From Pseudomonas asturiensis (GTDB lineage: Bacteria; Pseudomonadota; Gammaproteobacteria; Pseudomonadales; Pseudomonadaceae): a stretch of DNA of 64,000 nt. The notes beneath the pieces are model-generated. The model made no database searches. It saw nothing but the letters and a program-made list of their open reading frames with translations, and was not told where the DNA came from. The DNA is taken from contig NZ_FRDA01000008.1 of the NCBI RefSeq assembly GCF_900143095.1, forward strand, positions 62,001 through 126,000, written 5' to 3'. Both the position numbers and the translations under genes were made by a program. Positions 1-13,388 of the stretch are shown here, piece by piece (positions within the stretch are counted from its first letter, which is position 1; every line of letters starts with the position of its first letter).

Positions 1-378
1 CACGCCGAACGCCTGAGCCATTTGCAGCGCCTGCTTGAAAGCCAGCTGCAGCCTGCCGCCCGCGAGCATTGCCATGTAGCCTCGTGGCGCGAAGGCAGTC
101 TGTTGCTGATCGTAACGGACGGCCACTGGGCCACTCGCCTGCGCTATCAACAGAAACGTTTGCACCGACAGCTGATTGCGTTCGACGAGTTCATCAACCT
201 GACCCGCATCGTGTTCAAGGTACAGCCGCCGACAGCGCCACGGGGCGCGGCGACGCACACCATCGACCTGTCCACGGTCGCCGCCGAAAACATCCAGGCC
301 ACCGCTGAAGGCATCACTGACCCCAAGCTGCGCGCCGCACTGGAACGGTTGGCCAGCCATGCCAAGGATCGCAAATAA
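1..378 (+). CDS. dciA: DciA family protein (DUF721), 5' end cut by window
   Basis: The reading frame is open from the first base to TAA at 376-378, so the true start lies before the window; the visible part is about 125 codons. The visible sequence (WREGSLLLIVTDGHWATRLRYQ) is the DUF721 core, in which a short beta-sheet and helix bind nucleic acid or partner. DUF721 proteins include DciA, the helicase-loading partner of DnaB in bacteria that lack DnaC. In P. aeruginosa the DUF721 gene also faces lpxC convergently. The last 40 residues look like a low-complexity tail. The family assignment is good; the DciA role is inferred from family and position. Confidence 0.75.
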   Translation, partial: HAERLSHLQRLLESQLQPAAREHCHVASWREGSLLLIVTDGHWATRLRYQQKRLHRQLIAFDEFINLTRIVFKVQPPTAPRGAATHTIDLSTVAAENIQATAEGITDPKLRAALERLASHAKDRK

Positions 379-413
379 GCGCTCTGCCGCCTGCGCACTG
401 GCTTCACGGAAAT

Positions 414-441
414 AAAAAAAGGCCGCCCGAGGGCAGCCTTT
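414..441 (-). terminator. Terminator of the division/cell-wall cluster after lpxC
   Basis: An inverted repeat pairs AAAGGC (418-423) with GCCTTT (436-441) and continues with GCCC/GGGC after one mismatch. Read on the minus strand it is followed by a run of seven T. It lies 32 bases past the lpxC stop. It could also stop dciA transcripts from the other side, though the T-run is weaker in that direction. Confidence 0.8.
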
Positions 442-472
442 AAAGAACAAAAGGAAAGAGAGTAAAGCTTGC

Positions 473-1420
<948 letters not shown>

Positions 1421-1436
1421 TCAACAAAGGCTGGCG

Positions 1437-1442
1437 ATGATA
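1437..1442 (-). promoter_or_regulatory. Candidate extended -10 promoter for lpxC
   Basis: Read on the minus strand, TGC-TATCAT lies in the ftsZ-lpxC gap about 53 bases before the lpxC ATG. It fits an extended -10 element (TGn-TATAAT with one mismatch). No convincing -35 box is seen at the correct spacing. Own promoters for lpxC are plausible but this call is inference from sequence only. Confidence 0.4.
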
Positions 1443-1496
1443 GCAGACCATGCCTTTGCTGAACACCAATCACCCTAATACCCCTGATACATTTCA

Positions 1497-2684
1497 TCAA
1501 TCGGCCTGACGACGCAGGAAAGCCGGGATGTCCAGGTAGTCCAGATCATCGTTCGGGTTCATCTTCGCCGCTGCAGTGGCGCCAGCGTGTGCCTGATTGC
1601 GCATCACGGTAGGACGGTCCAGATCGCGATAGTTCACCGACGGGGCTTCCTGACGGGCCGCTGGCTGAGCCGAAGCCTGCTGAGTGGTCTGCAGGGTGTT
1701 GTCGATGACCTTCACAGGCTTCTCGATTTTCGCGCCCAGACCGGTCGCAACCACGGTCACGTGCAACTCGTCACGCATGTCCGGATCGATAACGGTACCG
1801 ACCTTGACCATGGCGTGCTCGGAAGCGAACGCTTCGATGATGCTGCCCACGTCCGAGTACTCACCCAGAGACAGGTCAGGACCGGCAGTGATGTTGACCA
1901 GGATGCCACGCGCGCCCTGCAGGTTGACGTCTTCGAGCAGCGGGTTGCGAATGGCGGCTTCAGTCGCCTCACGTGCACGGTTCGGACCGCTGGCGCAGCC
2001 AGTGCCCATCATCGCCATGCCCATTTCGCTCATCACGGTACGTACGTCGGCGAAGTCGACGTTGATCATGCCCGGACGCTTGATGATGTCGGAGATACCG
2101 CGAACGGCACCCGCCAGTACATCGTCTGCCTTGGCGAAAGCCGACAGCAGGCTGGCGTCTTTACCCAGGATGGTCAGCAGCTTCTCGTTGGGAATGGTGA
2201 TCAACGAGTCGACGCTTTCGGACAGCATGCGGATGCCTTCATCGGCGATCTGCATGCGCTTGCGACCTTCGAACGGGAACGGACGAGTGACGACTGCAAC
2301 CGTCAGAATGCCCATTTCCTTGGCCACTTCGGCAATGATCGGTGCTGCACCGGTACCGGTACCGCCGCCCATGCCCGTGGTGATGAACACCATATTGGTG
2401 CCTTGCAGGACTTCTGCAATGCGCTCACGGTCTTCCAGTGCGGCCTGACGACCGACTTCCGGGTTGGCGCCAGCGCCAAGGCCCTTGGTCACGCCTGTGC
2501 CCAGTTGCAGAATGGTGCGCGCGCCGATGTTTTTCAGCGCTTGAGCGTCGGTGTTGGCGCAGATGAATTCGACGCCTTCAATGTTGCTCTTGACCATGTG
2601 ATTGACAGCGTTACCGCCACCACCGCCTACACCGATGACCTTGATTACCGGGCTTTGCGGGACGTTGTCTACGAGTTCGAACAT
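1497..2684 (-). CDS. ftsZ: Cell division GTPase FtsZ
   Basis: FtsZ is the tubulin-like GTPase that polymerises into the Z-ring at midcell. Visible marks are the N-terminal glycine-rich GVGGGGGNAVNHM (18-30), the GTP signature GGGTGTG (106-112), the T7 synergy loop NVDFADVRTVM (about 206-216), and the C-terminal peptide DDLDYLDIPAFLRRQ that binds FtsA and ZipA. The linker from about 318 to 375 is rich in Q, A and T, as expected for the disordered spacer. Length is 395 residues. The start has a strong ribosome site (GGAAGGAGAGAG) in the 78-base ftsA-ftsZ gap. That gap also has three tandem 9-base repeats. Confidence 0.99.
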   Translation of the reverse strand: MFELVDNVPQSPVIKVIGVGGGGGNAVNHMVKSNIEGVEFICANTDAQALKNIGARTILQLGTGVTKGLGAGANPEVGRQAALEDRERIAEVLQGTNMVFITTGMGGGTGTGAAPIIAEVAKEMGILTVAVVTRPFPFEGRKRMQIADEGIRMLSESVDSLITIPNEKLLTILGKDASLLSAFAKADDVLAGAVRGISDIIKRPGMINVDFADVRTVMSEMGMAMMGTGCASGPNRAREATEAAIRNPLLEDVNLQGARGILVNITAGPDLSLGEYSDVGSIIEAFASEHAMVKVGTVIDPDMRDELHVTVVATGLGAKIEKPVKVIDNTLQTTQQASAQPAARQEAPSVNYRDLDRPTVMRNQAHAGATAAAKMNPNDDLDYLDIPAFLRRQAD

Positions 2685-2762
2685 TTTCTCTCTCCTTCCG
2701 CTCTCTAGTTAGTTTGCCTACTGCCTGCCGCTATTACTTTTGAAGCCTTGAAGCTTTGAAAC

Positions 2763-4019
2763 TCAGAAATTGCCCTGGACCCAACGCTTGATACGCTCAA
2801 GCACCGGGGCCTTGGGTTCGTCGCCGTAACTGCTGTTGCCGACAATCCCTGACAGCGAAATGCCGTCCGATTGTTTTTGCAGGCCGTACAGCAGCAGACC
2901 TACGCCTGTGGAGTAGATCGGGTTGCGCACGACATCAGCGAGCCCTTTGACGCTATGCGGAACGCCGAGGCGCACCGGCATGTGGAAGATTTCTTCGGCA
3001 AGTTCCACCGCACCTTCCATTTTCGAGGTACCGCCGGTCAGTACGATGCCGGCCGGGATCAGGTCTTCATAACCGCTGCGACGCAGCTCGGCCTGAATGA
3101 GGGTGAACAGCTCGTCGTAACGAGGTTCGACCACTTCGGCCAGGGCCTGGCGCGACAGCTCGCGAGGTGGACGGTCGCCCACGCTCGGTACTTTGATGGT
3201 TTCACCCGCACCGGCCAGTTTGGCCAGGGCACAGGCATAACGAATCTTGATTTCTTCGGCGTACTGGGTCGGGGTGCGCAACGCCATGGCGATGTCGTTG
3301 GTCACCTGATCGCCCGCAATCGGGATGACGGCAGTGTGACGAATCGCGCCTTCGGTGAAGATCGCGATGTCGGTGGTGCCGCCACCGATGTCCACCAGGC
3401 AGACGCCCAGCTCTTTCTCGTCATCGGTCAGGACCGAATAGGCCGAGGCCAGTTGCTCCAGAATGATGTCGTCGACTTCCAGGCCGCAGCGACGCACGCA
3501 CTTCTCGATGTTCTGTGCAGCGTTCACTGCGCAGGTCACCACATGCACCTTGGCTTCCAGACGTACGCCCGACATGCCCAGTGGCTCACGCACGCCTTCC
3601 TGGTTATCGATCACGTAGTCCTGAGGCAGGGTGTGCAACACGCGCTGATCGGCAGGGATCGCGACGGCCTGGGCTGCGTCCAGTACCCGCTCCAGATCCG
3701 CAGAGCTGACTTCACGGTCGCGAATCGCCACGATGCCATGGGAGTTCAGGCTGCGAATGTGGTTGCCCGCAACACCGACGAACGCCGAGTGAATGCGGCA
3801 GCCAGCCATCAGTTGGGCCTCTTCCACGGCGCGCTGGATCGACTGCACGGTCGATTCGATATTCACCACCACGCCCTTCTTCAGGCCGCGGGAAGGATGA
3901 GTACCGATACCCACGATTTCCAGCGAGCCATCGGCCGCGACTTCGCCTACCAGTGCCACCACCTTGGAGGTACCGATATCCAGCCCGACGATCATTTTGC
4001 CGCTTTGCACATTTGCCAT
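2763..4019 (-). CDS. ftsA: Cell division actin-like ATPase FtsA
   Basis: FtsA ties FtsZ polymers to the inner membrane and recruits later division proteins. The actin-family phosphate 1 motif GLDIGTSKV lies near residue 12, phosphate 2 (VDIGGGTTDIA) near 210 and the adenosine loop (VLTGGTSKMEG) near 335. The C-terminus RIKRWVQGNF is the amphipathic membrane-targeting helix. I chose the ATG at 4019 (418 residues, MANVQSGKM) because the longer frame begins with a TTG that would overlap the ribosome site AGAGGCAGGA. It follows ftsQ by 14 bases. Confidence 0.98.
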   Translation of the reverse strand: MANVQSGKMIVGLDIGTSKVVALVGEVAADGSLEIVGIGTHPSRGLKKGVVVNIESTVQSIQRAVEEAQLMAGCRIHSAFVGVAGNHIRSLNSHGIVAIRDREVSSADLERVLDAAQAVAIPADQRVLHTLPQDYVIDNQEGVREPLGMSGVRLEAKVHVVTCAVNAAQNIEKCVRRCGLEVDDIILEQLASAYSVLTDDEKELGVCLVDIGGGTTDIAIFTEGAIRHTAVIPIAGDQVTNDIAMALRTPTQYAEEIKIRYACALAKLAGAGETIKVPSVGDRPPRELSRQALAEVVEPRYDELFTLIQAELRRSGYEDLIPAGIVLTGGTSKMEGAVELAEEIFHMPVRLGVPHSVKGLADVVRNPIYSTGVGLLLYGLQKQSDGISLSGIVGNSSYGDEPKAPVLERIKRWVQGNF

Positions 4020-4033
4020 GGTCCTGCCTCTTA

Positions 4034-4900
4034 TCAATTCTTCGCGACGGCGGGTTTGTCCGTCGTCGGCGCTGCCTGTTCACGCCACCCGACCGCCAGG
4101 CCGTTGGCGTAACGCAGGTCGATGCGCGCAATATTCGTGATTTGGTCTTTAAGCGTTTTGTCGTAAATCGCGATGAAGCGGCGCATTTTTTCAACGAGAT
4201 GGTCGCGTCCCAGCAACAACTCGATTCCCGGACCGGCATTACCGGCCCCCGTGGTCAGGAACCAACTGCCACGCTCGCGCAATTCCAGGCGCACGATCGA
4301 AAATCCCAGGGGGCGCAACATCTGGCTCAATACCTGGTACTGCTGCATCACCTGCTGCTGAGCCCGCTGTGGGCCGAACAACTGGGGAAGGTGTTCATAA
4401 TTGGACAGTTCACGCGGTGTGAAAGCCTGTCCCTGGTTGTTCAGCAAGGCTTCGTCACCCCAACGGGCAACGGGCAGTTGCTCTTCCAGGCGAATCACCA
4501 CCTGGTCCGGCCACACGCGCCTGACTTCTGCGTGTGCAATCCATGGCATTTGCTCAAGCTCGGTGCGCATGGCCGCCAGATCGATCTTGAAGAAGCTCGA
4601 CGCCACGAACGGTGCAATCCGCTGCTGCACGGCCTGCTGACTGATGTAACTCAGATCGCCCTGCACATTGATGCGCGTGATCGGGCGGTCGGCGTACGGC
4701 ATCAATCGCAGGGCAGCCTCGTAAGTCCCGAACCCCAGAACGACCAACATGACAGGCCAGAACAGTCGCTTCAGGAAGCTGAAGTTCGGCTTGGGCATGC
4801 GCGACGACAGCGGTTCCTTGGCCACCATACGGCTGGCGCCACGAGGCACCGGCTTGCGGCCGGGGGCTGGTGGCTGTTGACGTGCCGAAGCGCCGTACAT
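4034..4900 (-). CDS. ftsQ: Cell division protein FtsQ
   Basis: FtsQ is a bitopic inner membrane protein that links FtsB/FtsL and the septal synthase complex. The 288 residues show a cytoplasmic basic N-terminus (1-43), one membrane segment near 44-64 ([19 protein letters not shown]), a POTRA domain that begins at [15 protein letters not shown] (about 73) and the FtsQ beta domain after it. Order ddlB-ftsQ-ftsA-ftsZ is the normal one. It starts three bases after the ddlB stop. Confidence 0.96.
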   Translation of the reverse strand: MYGASARQQPPAPGRKPVPRGASRMVAKEPLSSRMPKPNFSFLKRLFWPVMLVVLGFGTYEAALRLMPYADRPITRINVQGDLSYISQQAVQQRIAPFVASSFFKIDLAAMRTELEQMPWIAHAEVRRVWPDQVVIRLEEQLPVARWGDEALLNNQGQAFTPRELSNYEHLPQLFGPQRAQQQVMQQYQVLSQMLRPLGFSIVRLELRERGSWFLTTGAGNAGPGIELLLGRDHLVEKMRRFIAIYDKTLKDQITNIARIDLRYANGLAVGWREQAAPTTDKPAVAKN

Positions 4901-4903
4901 GCC

Positions 4904-7312
<2,409 letters not shown>

Positions 7313-7320
<8 letters not shown>

Positions 7321-8383
7321 TGACCACCTCCACACAGACATCGACCACGGTATTGGTTGCATCGGGCTTGGCCAGGCGACGTGCCGTGCGGGCCATGCTG
7401 TTCAATTGTTCGGGTTGCATCAAAACCTCTTTCAGGCGAGCAGCCATCTCGGCTACGCCAGTTGTCGCTTGCGGCATGACGAAGGCTGCGCCTTCGCGGG
7501 CCAGATAGTCAGCGTTACGTGACTGATGGTCATCGATCGCGTGGGGCAGCGGGATCAACAACGATGGCAGGCCAGCGGCCGCCAGTTCGCTGATGGTCAA
7601 CGCACCTGCGCGACAAACCACCAGATCGGCCCAGCTGTACGCTTGAGCCATGTTCTGGATAAACGGCGCGACCTGCGCCTCGACACCTGCTGTGCGATAG
7701 CGCTCGGCAGTGATTTCGTCGTGATGTTTGCCGGCCTGGTGGAACACCTCGGGACGCAGGTCCTCGGGCAATTGCGCCAGTGCTTCAGGCAGTAACTTGT
7801 TCAGCGGCTCGGCACCCAGGCTTCCACCCAGCACCAGCAGACGTGCCTTGCGCCCGACCAGTGTCTGACGCGGCGTTTCAAGGAACAGCTCGACACGCAC
7901 CGGGTTGCCGGTGGTACGGCGCTTGCCAGACGCAGCGAATGTATTCGGGAACGCCTCGCACACGCGGCTGGCGAATGAGGCCAGGCTGCGGTTGGCGGTG
8001 CCCGCGACAGCGTTCTGTTCGTGAATGATCAACGGCACGCCCGCCAGCTTCGCCGCCAGACCACCGGGGCCTGTGACATAGCCGCCGAAGCCGACCACGC
8101 AGACAGGTTTAAGCTCACGCACGACCTTGCGGGCCTGCATCAGCGCCTTGAACAGCATCAGCGGCGCTTTGAGCAGGGACAAACGACCCTTGCCGCGCAA
8201 GCCGGTCACATTGATCAGGTGCAGCGTGAGACCCGCCTGCGGAACGAGTTCGTTCTCGATCCCGCGCGGCGTGCCCAGCCAGTGAACCTTGTAGCCACGT
8301 GCCTGGAATTCGCGGGCGCAGGCGAGCGCCGGGAACACGTGCCCGCCGGTGCCGCCTGCCATGATCAGCACATTAGCGTCCAT
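7313..8383 (-). CDS. murG: Undecaprenyl-PP-MurNAc-pentapeptide GlcNAc transferase MurG
   Basis: MurG makes lipid II from lipid I on the inner face of the membrane. The donor glycine loop GGTGGH is at residues 10-15, a second glycine-rich loop ([19 protein letters not shown]) near 185-200, and the UDP-GlcNAc site [19 protein letters not shown] near 262-280. I chose ATG 8383 (356 residues, [10 protein letters not shown]); the longer open frame reaches 105 bases into ftsW and is not family-like. It overlaps ftsW by 11 bases. Confidence 0.97.
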
Positions 8384-9587
8384 GGGGCGTCTCCTCGGCG
8401 AAGTCGCTTTCCTTGAACTCGGCCTCTTCACTGCCCATGTTGTTGCGCGATTCCCACTCGATGCGCAGCAGCAGGCCAAGGCTTGCACAGCAGATCACCA
8501 ACGAACTGCCGCCATAGCTCAGGAACGGCAAGGTCAGCCCCTTGGTGGGCAACAGGCCGACGTTCACGCCGATGTTGATCAGGAACTGACCGATCCACAG
8601 GAACGACAGACCGTACGCGACGTAGGCACCAAAGAACTGTTTGGCCCGTTCTGCCCACATGCCGATGTACATGCCGCGGATACTGACGAACAGGAACAAG
8701 GCGACCGTGAGCAGCGAACCCACCACGCCCAGTTCTTCAGCGAGCACGGAGAACACGAAGTCGGTATGCGCTTCCGGCAGATAGAATTGTTTCTGAACGC
8801 TGTTGCCAAGGCCCACACCGAACCATTCGCCGCGCCCAAAGGCAATCAACGCCTGGGTCAACTGATAGCCGGAACCGAACTGGTCAGCCCACGGGTCGGT
8901 GAAGTTGGTCAGACGCGCCATCCGGTAAGGCTGAGCCTGTACCAGCACCACGACCGACGCGACAGCCAGCACCACCATCAGCGAAAAGCGGAACAGGCCC
9001 ACACCGCCGAGAAACAGCATTGCGGCCGCAGCGCCCATCATCACGACCGTTGCCCCGAAGTCAGGCTCCATCAGCAACAGGCCCGCCATCGGCAGCAGCA
9101 CGATGAACGGCTTGAAAAAGCCCATCCAGCTCTCGCGCACTTCCTGCTGACGACGGATCAGGTAGCCGGCCAGGAAGATCACGACGAACACCTTGGCGAT
9201 TTCCGAAGGCTGCACGTTGAACGCACCGAAGCCGATCCAGCGCATCGAACCATTGACCTCGCGTCCGATGCCGGGCACCAGCACCATCAGCAGCAGGCCG
9301 AAGGCACCGATCAGCATCAGCCAGCCCAGACGTTGCCAGGTGGCGACCGGGATCATCATGGTCACGCCGCACGCGCCCAGGCCGATCAGCAGGTAGACCA
9401 GGTGGCGGGTCATCATGTAAAGGGTATTGCCCGATTGCACGGCAGCCACTTCCGATGACGCGGAAGTGATCATCACCAGACCCAGGCCCAGCAGTGCGAG
9501 ACAGCCAACCAGCATCGGGAAGTCGAGGTCGATGCCCCGTCCGCTGATCAGGGGCGATGGATACGGCTTGATCACACCGAAGATCAT
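8373..9587 (-). CDS. ftsW: Septal peptidoglycan glycosyltransferase FtsW (SEDS family)
   Basis: FtsW is the SEDS polymerase that works with FtsI at the septum. About ten membrane segments are visible, beginning with FPMLVGCLALLGLGLVMITS. The signature near the C-terminus is KGLTLPFLSYGGSSLVI. I chose the ATG at 9587 (404 residues), which overlaps the murD stop as ATGA and has GGAG nine bases upstream. A GTG three codons earlier is possible. The tail after the last membrane segment is acidic (EEAEFKESDFAEE). Confidence 0.96.
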   Translation of the reverse strand: MIFGVIKPYPSPLISGRGIDLDFPMLVGCLALLGLGLVMITSASSEVAAVQSGNTLYMMTRHLVYLLIGLGACGVTMMIPVATWQRLGWLMLIGAFGLLLMVLVPGIGREVNGSMRWIGFGAFNVQPSEIAKVFVVIFLAGYLIRRQQEVRESWMGFFKPFIVLLPMAGLLLMEPDFGATVVMMGAAAAMLFLGGVGLFRFSLMVVLAVASVVVLVQAQPYRMARLTNFTDPWADQFGSGYQLTQALIAFGRGEWFGVGLGNSVQKQFYLPEAHTDFVFSVLAEELGVVGSLLTVALFLFVSIRGMYIGMWAERAKQFFGAYVAYGLSFLWIGQFLINIGVNVGLLPTKGLTLPFLSYGGSSLVICCASLGLLLRIEWESRNNMGSEEAEFKESDFAEETPHGR

Positions 9588-10930
9588 GACAAGCACTCCA
9601 CTGCCTGCGCGAACACTCGCCCGCGCTCTTCATAATTCTTGAACATGTCCAGACTGGCGCAGGCCGGGGACAGCAACACTGCGTCGCCGTCCTGAGCCAG
9701 TTCAGCGCTACGCTCGACCGCGGCTTGCAGCGTGTCGACACGTACCAGCGGTGCGGCGTCGCCCAGTGCCGCAGCAAGCCGCTCGGCATCACGCCCCAGC
9801 AGCACGACAGTGCGGCAATGCGCAGCGACGGCCGAACGCAGAGCACCGAAATCAGCACCTTTGCCGTCGCCACCGGCGATCAACACCAGCTTGCCCGGAA
9901 TATCGGCACCCAGGCCTTCGATGGCAGCCAGTGCAGCGCCGACATTGGTGGCTTTCGAATCGTTGTAGTAATGAACGCCGTTCAGTTCCCTGACCCACTG
10001 GCAGCGATGCTCAAGACCGGTGAATTCGCGCAGCGCAGCCAGCATGGCGTCGAACGGCAGACCGACCGCATGGCCCAGCGCCAATGCCGCCAGTGCGTTG
10101 GCCTGGTTATGGGCGCCGCGCATTTTCAGGTCGCGAACCGGCATCAGGTTCTCGAACTGGAACGCAAGGTACTTTTCGCCACCCTCTTCACGCAGGCCGA
10201 AGCCATGGAAGTCGGGCTTGTTCAGACCGAAGGTCCAGCACGGCAGACCCTCGCCGATCAGCGGACGAGACAGTGCGTCCTGACGATTGACCACCACCTG
10301 ACGAGCGCCGCGGAAGATCCGGTGCTTGGCCAGATGGTAGGCAGGCAGGCCGCTGTAACGGTCCATGTGGTCTTCGCTGATGTTCAGCACGGTCGCCACT
10401 TCGGCGTTGAGCTGATCGGTGGTCTCCAGTTGAAAGCTGGACAATTCCATCACGTACAGCTCAACGTCGTCGCTGAGCAGATCCAGCGCCGGAGTACCCA
10501 GATTACCGCCCACGGCAACACGCTTGCCTGCGGCCACGGCCATATCGCCAACCAGCGTCGTGACAGTGCTTTTCGCATTGGAACCGGTGATGGCCACGAT
10601 AGGCGCTTTCGCGTAGCGCGCGAACAGCTCGATATCGCCCGCCATCTTCACGCCACGCGCCTGCGCCTGCTGCAAGGCAGGCGTCGCGAGGGCAAGCCCC
10701 GGGCTGACGTAGACTTCGTCGGCACGGCAGAGGAACTCGACGTCCAGCTCGCCACAACGCACTTCCACCTGCGGGTAATCCCGGCGCAAGGTCGCCAGTT
10801 CCGGCGGATTCTCCCGCGTGTCGGCCACGGCAAACGACACGCCCTGGTTCGCCAGGAAGCGAACCAGGGACATGCCGCTTTTGCCTAGACCCACGACAAT
10901 GCGGAAGCGGTCGGAAACGATCAGGGACAC
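9584..10930 (-). CDS. murD: UDP-N-acetylmuramoyl-L-alanine--D-glutamate ligase MurD
   Basis: MurD adds D-glutamate to the stem peptide. The N-terminal Rossmann-like motif VVGLGKSGMS is at 12-21 and the ATP loop GSNAKST at 116-122 (Pseudomonas MurD has GSNAKST where many others have GTNGKST). The middle domain shows NISEDHMDRY near 193 and the C-terminal domain VLLSPACASLDMFKNYEERG near 417. Its 448 residues are typical. It lies five bases after mraY. Confidence 0.97.
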   Translation of the reverse strand: MSLIVSDRFRIVVGLGKSGMSLVRFLANQGVSFAVADTRENPPELATLRRDYPQVEVRCGELDVEFLCRADEVYVSPGLALATPALQQAQARGVKMAGDIELFARYAKAPIVAITGSNAKSTVTTLVGDMAVAAGKRVAVGGNLGTPALDLLSDDVELYVMELSSFQLETTDQLNAEVATVLNISEDHMDRYSGLPAYHLAKHRIFRGARQVVVNRQDALSRPLIGEGLPCWTFGLNKPDFHGFGLREEGGEKYLAFQFENLMPVRDLKMRGAHNQANALAALALGHAVGLPFDAMLAALREFTGLEHRCQWVRELNGVHYYNDSKATNVGAALAAIEGLGADIPGKLVLIAGGDGKGADFGALRSAVAAHCRTVVLLGRDAERLAAALGDAAPLVRVDTLQAAVERSAELAQDGDAVLLSPACASLDMFKNYEERGRVFAQAVECLS

Positions 10931-10935
10931 TCGCT

Positions 10936-12018
10936 CTACCTCAGTTTCAGCGTGGCAAGGCCGATCAGCACGAGAATCACGGTGATGATCCAGAAACGGA
11001 CGATCACGCGTGGCTCGGGCCAGCCTTTGAGTTCAAAGTGGTGGTGGATGGGCGCCATACGGAAAACCCGGCGACCGGTCAGTTTGAAAGACGCAACCTG
11101 AATGACCACTGAAAGGGTTTCCATCACGAACACGCCGCCCATGATGAACAGCACGATTTCCTGACGGACGATCACTGCCATGGTGCCCAGTGCAGCGCCC
11201 AGCGCCAGCGCACCGACGTCGCCCATAAAGACCTGGGCCGGGTAGGTGTTGAACCAGAGGAACCCCAGTCCCGCCCCGATCAACGCCCCGGAGAACACAA
11301 TCAGTTCGCCCGCCCCCGGTACATAGGGAATCAGCAGGTATTCAGCGAATTTCACGTTACCCGACAGGTAGCAGAAGATACCCAGCGCGCCGCCAACCAT
11401 CACGGTCGGCATGATCGCCAGACCGTCCAGGCCGTCGGTCAGGTTGACCGCGTTGCTGGAGCCGACGATCACGAAATAGGTCAGCACCACAAAACCGATG
11501 CCCAACGGGATGCGGACATCCTTGAGCATCGGCACGATCAATGTGGTTTCGGTGGCCGAAGGCGCAGTCGTATAAAGGAAGATCGCAGCACACAGACCGA
11601 ATACCGACTGCCAGAAGTACTTCCAGCGGCTTGGCAGGCCACGGGAGTTCTTTTCGATGACCTTGCGGTAGTCGTCGACCCAGCCAATGGCACCGAACAG
11701 CAGGGTGACGAGCAGCACGACCCAGACATAACGGTTGCTCAAGTCAGCCCACAGCAAGGTGCTGATGCCGATGGAGGAAAGAATCAGCGCGCCGCCCATG
11801 GTGGGCGTGCCCGATTTGGACAAGTGCGATTGCGGACCGTCGTTGCGCACGGACTGACCGATCTGACGCATCTGCAGGGTGCGGATCATCCATGGGCCCA
11901 GGCACAGCGAAAGCGTCAGCGCAGTGAGCACGCCAAGGATCCCGCGCAGCGACAGGTACTGAAAGACTGCGAAGCCTTTGTAGAACTGTTGTAAGAACTC
12001 GGCCAACAGCAGCAGCAT
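10936..12018 (-). CDS. mraY: Phospho-MurNAc-pentapeptide translocase MraY
   Basis: MraY moves phospho-MurNAc-pentapeptide to undecaprenyl phosphate, forming lipid I. The 360-residue protein has about ten membrane segments. The acidic catalytic motifs WVDDYRKV and [11 protein letters not shown] and the C-terminal [13 protein letters not shown] are all present. The start is ATG 12018, which shares one base with the murF stop (TGATG). A TTG one codon upstream is also in frame but lies inside murF. Confidence 0.98.
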   Translation of the reverse strand: MLLLLAEFLQQFYKGFAVFQYLSLRGILGVLTALTLSLCLGPWMIRTLQMRQIGQSVRNDGPQSHLSKSGTPTMGGALILSSIGISTLLWADLSNRYVWVVLLVTLLFGAIGWVDDYRKVIEKNSRGLPSRWKYFWQSVFGLCAAIFLYTTAPSATETTLIVPMLKDVRIPLGIGFVVLTYFVIVGSSNAVNLTDGLDGLAIMPTVMVGGALGIFCYLSGNVKFAEYLLIPYVPGAGELIVFSGALIGAGLGFLWFNTYPAQVFMGDVGALALGAALGTMAVIVRQEIVLFIMGGVFVMETLSVVIQVASFKLTGRRVFRMAPIHHHFELKGWPEPRVIVRFWIITVILVLIGLATLKLR

Positions 12019-13388
12019 CAATGTTTCTCCAGGCTAGAACCGCACAAGGCGGCCACGATGTTTTCCATCGCGGCACTGCGCGAACCCTTGATCAATAAAG
12101 TGGTGTTTTTGTCTTGCTCAGCGCCCAGCGCTTCGATCAGCTCGGCCTGAGTGATGAAATGGCGCGCATGCGGGCCAAAAGCGCTCACGGCGTGGGTCAT
12201 CAGTGGCCCTACGGCATACAGCGCCGACACCTTGCCGGCAGCATAGGCGCCCACATCGTGGTGGCCCTGCTCGGCCCACTCACCCAGCTCGCCGATGTCG
12301 CCCAGCACCAGAACGGTACGCCCTGCAAAGCTGGTCAGCAGGTCGACTGCAGCGTTTACAGAAGACGGATTGGCGTTGTACGTGTCGTCAATCACGCGCA
12401 TGCCATTGCTGGCAATGTGAGCAACGGCGCGGCCCTTGACCGGCTGCACGTCGTTCAGGCCAGCTACGATGCCTTCAAGACTCACGCCCAGCGCGCAGGC
12501 AGCAGCAGCAGCGGCCAGCGCATTGGTCACGTTGTGTGTGCCCAGCAGATTCAGTTGTACCCGCGCAGTACCCAGCGGGCTGTTGAATACGAAACCCGGG
12601 CATCCACGTGCATCGCGGCTGAGGTCACTGGCATGCAGGTCAGCAGCAGCGTTGCTCAATGCAAACGTCAGGACCTTGCGATCACCTGCACGCTTGCGCC
12701 AGACAGGGAATGCCTTGTCATCAAGATTCAGAACGGCAGTGCCACTGGCGTTGAGCCCCTCGATAATTTCGCCTTTGGCTTCGACGATGCGATCAGGACC
12801 ACCAAACTCGCCGACGTGGGCTGTGCCTGCGTTGGTCAGAATGGCCACATGAGGTTGGGCCAGGCTCACAGTAAACGCGATTTCCCCGACACGCGACGCA
12901 CCCAGCTCGATGACCGCAGCGGTGTGCTCGGCACCCAGCTCCAGCAGCGTCAGTGGCACACCCAGTTCGTTGTTCAGATTGCCACGGGTCGCAAGCACAG
13001 GGCCGCGCGTACGCAGAATGCTGGCGAGCATTTCCTTGACCGTGGTTTTGCCACTGGAACCGGTTACGGCGGCAACCGGCCGGTCAACGAAGGCATTACG
13101 ATTCAGTGCGCCCAATTGCGCCAGTGCCTTGCGGGTATCCAGCACCACCAGTTGTGGCAGGCTCGCGCCCACCACTTCACGCTCGACCAGAGCACCCACC
13201 GCGCCGCTGGCTGCAACCTGCTCCAGGTATTCATGCCCATCGAAACGAGGGCCGGTCAGCGCCACGAACAACTGGCCGGGCTTGATCGCACGGCTGTCGG
13301 TGCTGACACCGTCAAAGCTGCAGTCGCTGCCCACCAGACGGGCATCGAGCGGGGCAATCAATTCGCTGAAGGTCAATGGCTTAAGCAT
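12018..13388 (-). CDS. murF: UDP-MurNAc-tripeptide--D-Ala-D-Ala ligase MurF
   Basis: MurF adds the D-Ala-D-Ala made by Ddl and completes the pentapeptide. The ATP loop GSSGKTT is at 110-116, the centre-domain [12 protein letters not shown] near 163 and [11 protein letters not shown] near 320. I chose ATG 13388 (456 residues, [10 protein letters not shown]) in place of a 40-residue longer frame that runs into murE. It overlaps murE by eight bases (ATGCTTAA). Confidence 0.97.
   Translation of the reverse strand: MLKPLTFSELIAPLDARLVGSDCSFDGVSTDSRAIKPGQLFVALTGPRFDGHEYLEQVAASGAVGALVEREVVGASLPQLVVLDTRKALAQLGALNRNAFVDRPVAAVTGSSGKTTVKEMLASILRTRGPVLATRGNLNNELGVPLTLLELGAEHTAAVIELGASRVGEIAFTVSLAQPHVAILTNAGTAHVGEFGGPDRIVEAKGEIIEGLNASGTAVLNLDDKAFPVWRKRAGDRKVLTFALSNAAADLHASDLSRDARGCPGFVFNSPLGTARVQLNLLGTHNVTNALAAAAAACALGVSLEGIVAGLNDVQPVKGRAVAHIASNGMRVIDDTYNANPSSVNAAVDLLTSFAGRTVLVLGDIGELGEWAEQGHHDVGAYAAGKVSALYAVGPLMTHAVSAFGPHARHFITQAELIEALGAEQDKNTTLLIKGSRSAAMENIVAALCGSSLEKH

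Noticed and set aside
4020..4037. Longer FtsA start at a TTG
   Set aside because: The six added codons read through the ribosome site of the ATG at 4019 and do not match FtsA starts.
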